DNA of 9,932 nt from Nitrospirota bacterium (GTDB taxonomy: Bacteria > Nitrospirota > Nitrospiria > Nitrospirales > UBA8639), in the NCBI GenBank assembly GCA_029879555.1, contig JAOUQB010000056.1, forward strand, positions 1 through 9,932, read 5' to 3'. Within the stretch, counting starts at the first letter, position 1. Every line of letters begins with the position of its first letter. The notes beneath the pieces are model-generated. The model made no database searches. It saw only the letters and a program-made list of their open reading frames with translations, and was not told where the DNA came from. This document shows positions 1 through 6,818 of this stretch, piece after piece. The position numbers and the translations under genes were made by a program.

Positions 1-468
1 GAACTGGTTATGTGGGGAAGTGTGTCCACAGGCGTGCTCATTCTCTGTTTACTTGGCTGGCTCTATGGATTGGGTTGGTTGACTCAATCGTTTGTAAATA
101 ATGCAAAATCTTTGGATGGGACAGAAGAGGAAAGAGCCAATTTCTGGGATAGTCTCCGGATCCCGGCTGATCAGCCCCTTCTGTTGACGGCCTTTACCGG
201 TGCAGGGGTAGTTCTGGTTTTTGTCTTCTGGGCTCTGTTACCCTCAACCACTCCCCATCCTCATGAAGAATATGAGTTTATTTCGAAGGGGCTAAAGGAA
301 GTAAAAGTCGAACCTCAAAAGGTCCTAAAAGAGACTGAGAGGGTGTTGGCTAAAGCAGAGTTGGTCGTGAAAAAGCTCGAAGAAGAAAAGGGTGGTGAAT
401 CAAAAGATTCAAAAGCGGAGAAGGCAAAAGAGCCAGCGGCCAAAGAAGCGGAGCCGGATAAAAAATAA
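1..468 (+). CDS. Two-helix membrane protein with Lys/Glu-rich tail (5' end possibly outside window)
   Basis: I do not recognise this family. The reading frame is open to the first base, and the first ATG is at position 10 with no visible ribosome binding site, so the true start may lie upstream. Counting from that ATG it has 152 residues. There are two hydrophobic helices (about 5-28 and 59-80) separated by a polar loop, then a short histidine motif (TTPHPHEEYE, about 79-88). A long charged, probably coiled-coil tail follows from about residue 90, very rich in Lys, Glu and Ala. It lies 115 bases before the bd-like oxidase gene on the same strand with no terminator between, so I infer it belongs to the same respiratory cluster, perhaps as an assembly or accessory subunit. 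The two histidines flanking a proline could bind metal, but nothing else supports this. Confidence that it is a real gene is high; its function is unknown. Confidence 0.8.
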   Translation, partial: ELVMWGSVSTGVLILCLLGWLYGLGWLTQSFVNNAKSLDGTEEERANFWDSLRIPADQPLLLTAFTGAGVVLVFVFWALLPSTTPHPHEEYEFISKGLKEVKVEPQKVLKETERVLAKAELVVKKLEEEKGGESKDSKAEKAKEPAAKEAEPDKK

Positions 469-518
469 GTAACGACAAAGACACTCAAATTTTTCTGATC
501 TAGCAAGAGGAATGGGGC

Positions 519-581
519 ATGCCTTATAAGTATGCGAAAAATGATTCGGTGTACACAAATGTACGAGTGAAGGGGGCCTAG
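519..581 (+). CDS. Possible 20-codon ORF just before the oxidase gene
   Basis: An ATG at 519 opens a 20-codon frame ending in TAG two bases before the ATG of the bd-like oxidase gene. An AAGAGG motif at 505-510 sits 8 bases upstream, at reasonable Shine-Dalgarno spacing. The peptide is polar and basic (begins MPYKYAKND, ends VRVKGA) with no membrane segment, so it does not resemble the small hydrophobic CydX subunit of bd oxidases. The ribosome binding site of the oxidase gene (569-576) lies inside its 3' end, so translation of the short ORF could be coupled to the next gene. It may equally be chance; 20 codons is too short to judge by composition. Confidence 0.25.
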   Translation: MPYKYAKNDSVYTNVRVKGA

Positions 582-583
582 TA

Positions 584-2464
584 ATGAGATCGGCCAACCA
601 TATACAGAAAACGAATGCCCAAAGCTTCTTAGAAAAGATGCCGGTAATCTTTAAGTGGGTGAGCTTCGTCTCCGTGTTGTTACTTCCAGTAATAGCCTTG
701 GCAGCTGGGGCGGAAACCAAGGCGATGTCAGTGGAGTACCGTGATGTTCCTGGTATTGGTAGTCGAAATTTGGTTTGGATTGTTGCACAGCAACATCTGC
801 TATTGGCCGGTTTCGTGTTGGGTGTACCGATTTTTGGTTGGGTGTGCGAGTTGGTTGGGTGGAAAACCAAAGAAGCACGCTACGACAAGTTGGCCAAGGA
901 GTTTACGAAGCTCCTGACCTCCGCCTATGCGACCACAGCCCTGTTTGGGGGAATTCTCCTATTCTTGTTGATCGGGCTGTATCCTAAGCTGATGGCTTAC
1001 CTCACCGATATGTTTTTCCCGTCCTTCCTGGTCTATTGCCTATTGTTTTTAGCCGAAACTGCGACCTTGTATATGTATTGGTATGGCTGGGATTACATGC
1101 AAGGGAACAAGAAAGCCTTTCATCTCTTTTTAGGATTTCTCCTGAATCTGTTTGCGATCGGCATCATGATCGTACCCAACTCATGGGCCACATTTCAGGC
1201 AAGCCCTGTGGTCGTGGGTGATGGGGATGCCTGGACGAGAGCGTGGATGGCTATGCAAAACCCCACCTGGTGGCCGGTTAACATTCACCGCCTCATTGCC
1301 AATGTGGTACTCGGTGGCTTTATCGTTGGCGCCTATGCAGGAATTCGATACCTTTTGGCGGTTTCCCGTGAAGAGCGAGAGCATTACGATTGGATGGGAT
1401 ATGTCGGCAACTTTATTGGGGTGTTCGGGATGTTGCCACTCCCATTTGCCGGTTATTGGTTGATGCGGGAAGTCTACCAGTACAATCAGCAGATGGGGAT
1501 TACCCTCATGGGTGGATTCCTTGCCTGGTTGTTTATTCTTCAGGCGATGCTTATTGGGGTTCTGTTTTTGGGCGCGAATTATTATTTCTGGATGGGTATT
1601 ACCTATCGAATACCTGGGTCTGAAAATTCTTATAAAAAACCCATAATGGCAATGTTGGTTCTACTATTGCTTTGTCTGGGTGTGTGGATGACTCCACATT
1701 CACTAGTGGCCAGCTTAGCGGAAGCTCAAAAAATGGGTGGGACGCACCATCCATTGTTAGGGGTGTTCGGTGTCATGTCTGCCAAAATGACTGTTTCAAA
1801 TTTGATGATCCTTGTCACCTTTATGAGTTTTATTATGTATTGGCGCGCGGGGAAGCAAGAAACGGCCGGTTGGGCAAAAGCTGCTAAAGCCATCATGGGT
1901 GCACTGCTCGTGATTGGAGGAGTGGCGGTTATTGTTCTCGGAGTCTGGGGCTATTTTGTCCCGGCCATTATTCGGATCAATTATTTCTCTGTTGCCCAGG
2001 TTCTTATTGTCTTGTTTATTATGGTGACGTTTACACCGTTGACGGCATTGTTAATGAAAAGCGCCAAAACGACAACAGAGATGGTCTGGGGGCAGATGCC
2101 CATTCGTGCTGGATATAGTTTGGTTCTGAACGCGGTGATGGTTATTCTACTCATGTCTCTCATGGGCTATGCACGGTCTTCCTCGCGAGTGCATTGGCAT
2201 ATTTATGGGGTGATGCGAGACACGTCAGATTATGCCTTTTCTCCGGCACTGGGGTATGCGGCTGCGTTTATGTCGTTGAATACCTTTGTCTATTGTCTGC
2301 TGGTCGCGTTCATATTTTGGGTGGCGACATTGGGAGATAAGGCAAAGGCTCAACAGACCAAGTCGGCGCCAGATAATGTTCCTGGCGGTGCCCCAGTGAT
2401 GGCTGGGGGCGCACCAAGTAGGGCCGAAAATATTGAATCAGGGATCCTCGAAAACCATAAGTGA
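584..2464 (+). CDS. Cytochrome bd-like oxidase subunit (divergent CydA family)
   Basis: This is a 626-residue polytopic membrane protein with about 14 hydrophobic helices. The first (about 23-42, ending IALA-AGAE) could be a cleaved signal peptide. Against CydA recalled from memory (E. coli numbering), His71 in WIVAQQHLLLAG matches the helix-1 haem ligand His19. Glu158 in ETATLYMYWYGWD matches Glu107 in ESTFVGLFFFGWD. NSWATFQASP matches the NGWMQNP region, and His235 in NIHRLIANVVLGG matches His186, a haem b558 ligand. RVHWHIYGVMRDTSD (535-549) matches the GRQPW-containing segment, but Gly, Gln and Pro are replaced and the preceding Glu445 position is Ser. The long soluble quinol loop is missing; residues about 295-465 instead hold about four extra helices. 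A bd-like protein of this sort has been proposed as a terminal oxidase in Nitrospira. GAAGGGGG at 569-576 supports the start at 584; Met19 is an alternative. No CydB lies in the window. The family is clear; the reaction and electron donor are inferred. Confidence 0.88.
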   Translation: MRSANHIQKTNAQSFLEKMPVIFKWVSFVSVLLLPVIALAAGAETKAMSVEYRDVPGIGSRNLVWIVAQQHLLLAGFVLGVPIFGWVCELVGWKTKEARYDKLAKEFTKLLTSAYATTALFGGILLFLLIGLYPKLMAYLTDMFFPSFLVYCLLFLAETATLYMYWYGWDYMQGNKKAFHLFLGFLLNLFAIGIMIVPNSWATFQASPVVVGDGDAWTRAWMAMQNPTWWPVNIHRLIANVVLGGFIVGAYAGIRYLLAVSREEREHYDWMGYVGNFIGVFGMLPLPFAGYWLMREVYQYNQQMGITLMGGFLAWLFILQAMLIGVLFLGANYYFWMGITYRIPGSENSYKKPIMAMLVLLLLCLGVWMTPHSLVASLAEAQKMGGTHHPLLGVFGVMSAKMTVSNLMILVTFMSFIMYWRAGKQETAGWAKAAKAIMGALLVIGGVAVIVLGVWGYFVPAIIRINYFSVAQVLIVLFIMVTFTPLTALLMKSAKTTTEMVWGQMPIRAGYSLVLNAVMVILLMSLMGYARSSSRVHWHIYGVMRDTSDYAFSPALGYAAAFMSLNTFVYCLLVAFIFWVATLGDKAKAQQTKSAPDNVPGGAPVMAGGAPSRAENIESGILENHK

Positions 2465-2470
2465 GGCATC

Positions 2471-3118
2471 ATGAGTGAAGTTGCGTTACTCCAAATAATT
2501 GGGCTGTGTGTCGTTGGAACCGGGATTCTTATTCTCCTGTTTATTAAGGGGATGTTTATCCGAGTGGTTGGGTTCGTGGCCATGGTCTTAGGAACCTTTA
2601 GCTTGATTGCCTTAGGGGTCCCGCAAATGGCCTCCCTCCCACCAGCAATTGAAACCTTTGATTTAGCCGAAGTCAAAAGTCCTAATGATTTGGCGGCTAT
2701 TGGACAAAAAATATTTTTTAGTAAAGGTCAATGTGCTCTCTGTCATTCAATTGGGCCAAGTGAATCGGCCCGTTGTCCTGATTTGAATGGGATCGGGGCG
2801 AAGTTGGCTCCAGAATTTATCTATGAAAGTCTGACCCAACCCCAAGCCTATATTTATTTAGACTTCCGCCATGCAACAAAGCCTGAAGAATATCCTGCAC
2901 GTATGCCCCATATCGATAAAGATCCTATTGGGCTGACTAAACCTGAAATTTATTCTGTAATTGCATTTCTCCAAAAGATGAGTGGAGAGCCAATTAGTAT
3001 AAAAGTAGAAGATATCATGGAATCTGAAGACATAAAATCTGAAGCGATGAAGGTCGCCTCGGTTGTAGATTCCCTTTCTAGACCAGCTGAGTCTGCAGAC
3101 CGTGTCGTGGCTCCGTAA
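2471..3118 (+). CDS. Membrane-anchored monohaem cytochrome c
   Basis: The protein has 215 residues. Two N-terminal membrane helices (about 5-24 and 31-51) are followed by a cytochrome c domain exposed outside the membrane. The haem-attachment site is C88-A-L-C91-H92, and Met145 in ARMPHI is the likely distal ligand. The spacing and the PDLNGIG segment after the haem site are typical of class I cytochromes c. After about residue 175 comes an acidic, low-complexity tail that I cannot assign. The gene starts 6 bases after the stop of the bd-like subunit, and that stop codon overlaps its GAGG ribosome binding site, so the two are probably translationally coupled and their products work together. 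I infer that it passes electrons to or from the bd-like subunit. The cytochrome assignment rests on visible motifs; the partner assignment rests on gene order. Confidence 0.9.
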   Translation: MSEVALLQIIGLCVVGTGILILLFIKGMFIRVVGFVAMVLGTFSLIALGVPQMASLPPAIETFDLAEVKSPNDLAAIGQKIFFSKGQCALCHSIGPSESARCPDLNGIGAKLAPEFIYESLTQPQAYIYLDFRHATKPEEYPARMPHIDKDPIGLTKPEIYSVIAFLQKMSGEPISIKVEDIMESEDIKSEAMKVASVVDSLSRPAESADRVVAP

Positions 3119-3148
3119 GATGACGAATCGGAGCACAGGAGGAATAAA

Positions 3149-3874
3149 ATGAGAGGTCCAATTGCAAGCGGGGCAATTCTTCTGGCGGGGATGTTTATCT
3201 TCCTGAAGTTTATTCTTCCGATGGTGACAGCTCCCTTGCCGGCGAGTTTGATCTATCTCTATTTAGCACTGACCTTAAGTGGCATCATGATTTTTGGGAC
3301 CATGAGTGCCTCAGGGTTGGAGTCTCTTATGGGCCCTATTTTCAGATTCTTGTCAGGGAAAGGCCAGTCTGGTGTTGGGCAAATGGCGAGATTAGCCGTG
3401 CTCGTGCTGTTCCCATTATTAGTTGGATGGCAAACCTATACCCGATTAGCTCCCAGTGACCTTCCTCCTGCAGAGAATCGGACCATTCATCCGGCCCCTC
3501 CTGGTGAATTTGTCGGTTTAGCAAATCCCTATCAGAATAATGAGGCTAACATTAATATGGGGAAAGGACTCTATGCCGCCTACTGCTCGCCCTGTCATGG
3601 CGCGAATTATGACGGTAAGGGAACGGCTGCACCTGGTTTTAATCCCCCGCCGGCCAACTTCAGTGATCCGGGAACCATTGCTCAGTTACAAGAATCTTAC
3701 TTATTTTGGCGAATAAAAAAGGGTGGTGTTGGTTTACCTGTGGAGGGGATGCCCTGGAAGTCAGCGATGCCCAGATGGGAAGAAGAGTTGTCGGATGAGT
3801 TTATCTGGAAAATTATTATGGGTGAATACGATGGAGCCCATCAATCCCCTCGGACATGGGAAGAAGAAGAGTAA
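3149..3874 (+). CDS. Membrane-anchored monohaem cytochrome c with three hydrophobic segments
   Basis: The protein has 241 residues. Three hydrophobic stretches (about 7-27, 33-53 and 82-97) precede a C-terminal cytochrome c domain. Haem attaches at C146-S-P-C149-H150, in the common setting LYAAYCSPCHG followed by a Gly/Asp-rich turn and a PPPANF segment. Met201 (GMPW) or Met207 (AMPRW) is the probable distal ligand; I cannot choose between them by eye. The protein ends in four glutamates. A strong AGGAGG at 3137-3142, six bases before the ATG, fixes the start. It lies 30 bases after the previous cytochrome gene on the same strand, in the middle of the cluster. The haem domain resembles those of cytochromes attached to quinol-oxidising or terminal-oxidase complexes, so a relay between the bd-like subunit and soluble or lipoprotein carriers is a reasonable inference. 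Confidence 0.9.
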   Translation: MRGPIASGAILLAGMFIFLKFILPMVTAPLPASLIYLYLALTLSGIMIFGTMSASGLESLMGPIFRFLSGKGQSGVGQMARLAVLVLFPLLVGWQTYTRLAPSDLPPAENRTIHPAPPGEFVGLANPYQNNEANINMGKGLYAAYCSPCHGANYDGKGTAAPGFNPPPANFSDPGTIAQLQESYLFWRIKKGGVGLPVEGMPWKSAMPRWEEELSDEFIWKIIMGEYDGAHQSPRTWEEEE

Positions 3875-3922
3875 CTGACCCCATCCATAACTTGAGAACG
3901 GTGTTTTTGTGGAGAATATGAC

Positions 3923-4762
3923 ATGCTGAACAGACTGAAATTCCTTTCAACGGCCATCTTTGTGGGAATGTTCGGGATACTCGGTTTTACGTTGGTATTG
4001 GCGAGCGATCCACCTCCTGCAAATGATTCCGGTGGAAGTGTGTCGGTCCGTTTGTATCAGGTGGAGGGTAGTCTTCCTGCCGATGATCCGAATTCTGCAC
4101 AATGGGCGTCCGTTCCTGAGTCGGAATTTAAATTGGCTCCGCAAGTTCACTGGAAGGACCGCATTCAGGAAGTGACAGTTAAATCAGTAAAAGTCAAAGG
4201 ATTGCATGATGGGCAAAACCTGGCAATTTTAGTGGAATATGAAGACCCCACCGACGACCCTAAAGATGCTGCCGCCGTAGAATTTATGGTGGGGGACAAA
4301 AAGGCTCATTTCGCACATGGGCAACCGATGCTTCAGGTTGAAGGAGGTCCGGTCAATATTTGGTTTTGGAAAAAAGAAAACGGGAAAGCGCTAGATATGA
4401 GTGCCAAGGGATTTAAAACCTTGACGACCCAAGAAAAGCAAGACGTCACTGCTACGGGAGCGTGGGAAGGTGGTTCTTGGAAGGTGGTATTTACACGAGC
4501 CCTTAAAACTGAAGATGAGCAGGACGTTCAAATAGAACCAGGAGAATGGAGAAGTGTAGCCTTTGCTTTTTGGGATGGAGCTGTCGTGGATGGACTCGTC
4601 AAAGAAAAGGGTAGTCAAAAAGCCGTGTCATCATGGTGGTCCATTCGAGCCGAACCAAGCGCAGATAACTCCATATTTGGTTGGGTAATCTTTGGTCTCC
4701 TTCTAGCCGCAGGTTTTGAAATGGTCGTCGTTCGGAAACTGAGAAAGGGCCAATCAGCATGA
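3923..4762 (+). CDS. Ethylbenzene dehydrogenase / NxrC-like haem-b protein, membrane-anchored
   Basis: The protein has 279 residues with an N-terminal signal peptide (about 1-28, ending LVLAS), a long beta-rich domain (about 40-245) and one C-terminal membrane helix (about 251-270) followed by basic residues. It therefore probably sits outside the membrane and is tethered to it. The domain looks like the haem-b gamma subunit of type II DMSO reductase-family enzymes (EbdC, DdhC, NxrC). Supporting motifs are HFAHGQPML, with Met136 as candidate axial ligand, and SQKAVSSWWSIRAEPS, with Lys233 as the candidate second ligand, as in the Met/Lys ligation known for EbdC. No molybdopterin or iron-sulphur subunit lies nearby, so it probably works here as an electron-transfer subunit of the oxidase cluster. 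GGAG at 3911-3914 supports the start. The next gene overlaps its stop by four bases (ATGA). The family is fairly sure; the ligands are inferred. Confidence 0.8.
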   Translation: MLNRLKFLSTAIFVGMFGILGFTLVLASDPPPANDSGGSVSVRLYQVEGSLPADDPNSAQWASVPESEFKLAPQVHWKDRIQEVTVKSVKVKGLHDGQNLAILVEYEDPTDDPKDAAAVEFMVGDKKAHFAHGQPMLQVEGGPVNIWFWKKENGKALDMSAKGFKTLTTQEKQDVTATGAWEGGSWKVVFTRALKTEDEQDVQIEPGEWRSVAFAFWDGAVVDGLVKEKGSQKAVSSWWSIRAEPSADNSIFGWVIFGLLLAAGFEMVVVRKLRKGQSA

Positions 4763-5793
4763 AACGGGTGGCCACGGGAAATATGGCAAGAATGTTGTTG
4801 AATGGTGTGTTGATAGGTTTGGCTGCCAGCCTATTCTTGTATGGATGTGCAGGCGATGAAAAGTCGGCCAAAGGTAAAAAACTCTACCACCATTATTGTA
4901 GCCATTGTCATGGAGATTCTGGTCAGCAGGGCGAAGGATTTAATTGGGACCGGATGCCCGACCCACGGCCAAAAAACCTGGCTTCAAATGCGGAAATGTC
5001 GACATTTAGCGACAAAGAGATATTTGATACCATTTATCGTGATATGCGGGATACTTCGGATCCAAATGTTTTAGATGACGATAGCTATTTTGCCGTGTCC
5101 ACGATGCCAACATTTAAATACACCCTGTCCGAGGAAGAAATTTGGAGTATTGTCGCGCATGTTCGGACGTTACATGGGATGTCCTTGACTTATGATTGGA
5201 TGGGGCGAAAAAAAGAATTAGAAGAAGCCTTCCAAGTAATCCAGCAGGAAATGGAGAGCACTAAAAGTGCCTATGAGACAGCTATAGAAAAAGCTGAAGC
5301 GGCGCAATCCGCCTATGAAGATACTTTGACTGACGCCCAGCTTGAGACGTATGAGCCAAAAGATATCACCGTTCCAGAGGAGGCGCCATTTCTCAGCATC
5401 AATGCAAAATTTGAAGAAGCCAAGGCGAGTGTTGAGAATTTTTCCAAGCGCCCCAAAAAAACAAGAATTGAGCGCCCCGACCTCACAATTTCTGATGCGG
5501 AGCTTGCTGTACAGGTAGAAAAAGGAAAGTCTCTCTACAGGAATACCTACGGCTGCAATGGGTGTCATAGCCTTAATGACGAAGGGGGGTTGGTTGGCCC
5601 AGAGCTAGATCGGGCTGGATTTCGATTGAATCCGACGTGGGTCTATCAATGGATTCGAAATCCACAAGCGATGAAAAAACATACACGAATGCCTAATTTG
5701 GGTGCTTCCGATGCAGACGCCAAAGCCCTGACATATTATTTAGGGACTTTGCGTGCACCGATATCTCAAGTTCCGGTTCCCGAAGCGGAATAA
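4759..5793 (+). CDS. Dihaem cytochrome c lipoprotein with coiled-coil linker
   Basis: The protein has 344 residues. An N-terminal hydrophobic segment ends at LYGC30, a possible lipoprotein cleavage site; the Tyr before Gly is unusual for a lipobox. The first cytochrome c domain has C47-S-H-C50-H51 with Met116 (TMPTF) as likely distal ligand. A Glu/Ala/Lys-rich, probably coiled-coil stretch (about 149-230) follows. The second cytochrome c domain has C266-N-G-C269-H270 with Met311 (RMPNL). The gene overlaps the previous one by an ATGA, so the two are translationally coupled. It is the last gene of the cluster, with 97 bases to the convergent ubiA. I see no clean intrinsic terminator there, only a weak 5-bp stem (GCCAC/GTGGC). 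I infer a tethered electron shuttle whose two haem domains are held apart by the linker. Haem sites and coupling are seen directly; lipidation is less certain. Confidence 0.9.
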   Translation: MKRVATGNMARMLLNGVLIGLAASLFLYGCAGDEKSAKGKKLYHHYCSHCHGDSGQQGEGFNWDRMPDPRPKNLASNAEMSTFSDKEIFDTIYRDMRDTSDPNVLDDDSYFAVSTMPTFKYTLSEEEIWSIVAHVRTLHGMSLTYDWMGRKKELEEAFQVIQQEMESTKSAYETAIEKAEAAQSAYEDTLTDAQLETYEPKDITVPEEAPFLSINAKFEEAKASVENFSKRPKKTRIERPDLTISDAELAVQVEKGKSLYRNTYGCNGCHSLNDEGGLVGPELDRAGFRLNPTWVYQWIRNPQAMKKHTRMPNLGASDADAKALTYYLGTLRAPISQVPVPEAE

Positions 5794-5890
5794 GCGTTTA
5801 TTAAGAATCTCTCAATCCTTCTGGTTCGTTGGGGCAATCCCAGCATTCTGTTTTCAGGGCCACTCCAGCCGTAGTCGTGGCATAAAAATC

Positions 5891-6784
5891 CTATCGTGTT
5901 CCTAATAGTATCCCTACCAGGACAATGAATCCGATCCAACAATGCTGTTTGAATAGTGCCAAAGCCTGCTGAGGGGTAATCTCTGATCGAAGGAGAAGCA
6001 CTTGATAGCCCATGAGAATTGCGATAAAGAACAAGGCTATAAAGTATTCCATCCCCAACCCACTGATCTCGCCAACTACTGATAGAAAAAACAGCATAGA
6101 ACACACAGCCATGCCCACTCCCAGCCATGTGGAGGAACCGAATAAAATGGCTGAGGACTTCACGCCTATTTTTACGTCATCCTCCCTATCCTGAATGGCA
6201 TAGATCGTATCGTAAGCAATTGCCCAACAAATCGTGGCGGCAAAAATCAGCCAGGTCCCCATTTCTAACTCATTGCGAACTGCGGCCCAGGCCATCACCC
6301 CACCCCAGCCAAAGGCGACGCCAAGAACCAATTGTGGGATATGAAGGATGCGCTTACAGAAGGGATAGATGCCAGCAAGGGCCAAAGCGACCGGGCTGAG
6401 TAGCCAGGTAAGAGGATTCAAAAACGATAACAGTCCTACGGCACCAATGAGTAATATGGCTAATAAGCCCATGGCGTCCTTTGGACGTAATTGCCCAGAA
6501 ACTAAAGGGCGGTGCCGGGTACGCTCGACCTGGCCATCGAAAGATCGGTCGGCTAGGTCATTCATAATGACCCCCGCACTCCGCATGACGAAACTACCCA
6601 AGATAAAGATGATCAGCAGCTTGGTTGAGGGCCAACCTCTGGAAGCCAGGACTAATGCCCATAGGGTAGGAAAGAGTAAGAGAAGCGTCCCAGTTTGGTT
6701 GAACAGCCGGACGAGATGAGCAAAGGCTTGAAGGCGAGGGACGAAGGAGAATTCGGGAGAATCAGAGGAATCGGATGTGGACAT
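5891..6784 (-). CDS. ubiA: UbiA-family aromatic polyprenyltransferase
   Basis: This integral membrane enzyme attaches a polyprenyl chain to an aromatic acid in quinone synthesis. The first Asp-rich motif is N76-D-L-A-D80-R-S-F-D84 followed by GQVERTRHRPL. The second is YDTIYAIQDREDDVKIGVKS (Asp193, 200, 203, 204). These motif positions are counted from the alternative TTG at 6787. PQLVLGVAFGWG and LLLLFPTLWAL also match the E. coli UbiA pattern as I remember it. The length of 297-298 residues fits the family, with about eight or nine helices. The start is uncertain: ATG at 6784 and an adjacent in-frame TTG at 6787 both lack a clear ribosome binding site. It lies 34 bases after the DUF2914 gene on the same strand, probably as one transcript. 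Nitrospira are thought to use menaquinone, so the substrate may be the futalosine-pathway one (MqnP role) rather than 4-hydroxybenzoate; the sequence alone does not decide. The family call is very secure. Confidence 0.93.
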   Translation of the reverse strand: MSTSDSSDSPEFSFVPRLQAFAHLVRLFNQTGTLLLLFPTLWALVLASRGWPSTKLLIIFILGSFVMRSAGVIMNDLADRSFDGQVERTRHRPLVSGQLRPKDAMGLLAILLIGAVGLLSFLNPLTWLLSPVALALAGIYPFCKRILHIPQLVLGVAFGWGGVMAWAAVRNELEMGTWLIFAATICWAIAYDTIYAIQDREDDVKIGVKSSAILFGSSTWLGVGMAVCSMLFFLSVVGEISGLGMEYFIALFFIAILMGYQVLLLRSEITPQQALALFKQHCWIGFIVLVGILLGTR

Positions 6785-6818
6785 CAAGACAATACAAGGC
6801 CAATTACGTCCATGTACC

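Noticed and set aside
5804..5890. In-frame open stretch of 29 codons after the ubiA TAG (minus strand), containing CWDC
   Set aside because: The main protein already has normal family length, and 29 open codons are expected by chance; there is no start codon with a ribosome binding site and no sign of readthrough.
5794..5890. Intrinsic terminator between the convergent cytochrome and ubiA genes
   Set aside because: Only a 5-bp GCCAC/GTGGC stem with a 13-base loop and no T-run on either strand was found.
5766..6128. 120-codon minus-strand ORF overlapping ubiA
   Set aside because: It runs in another frame of the same strand as the clearly real UbiA protein, so it is a shadow.
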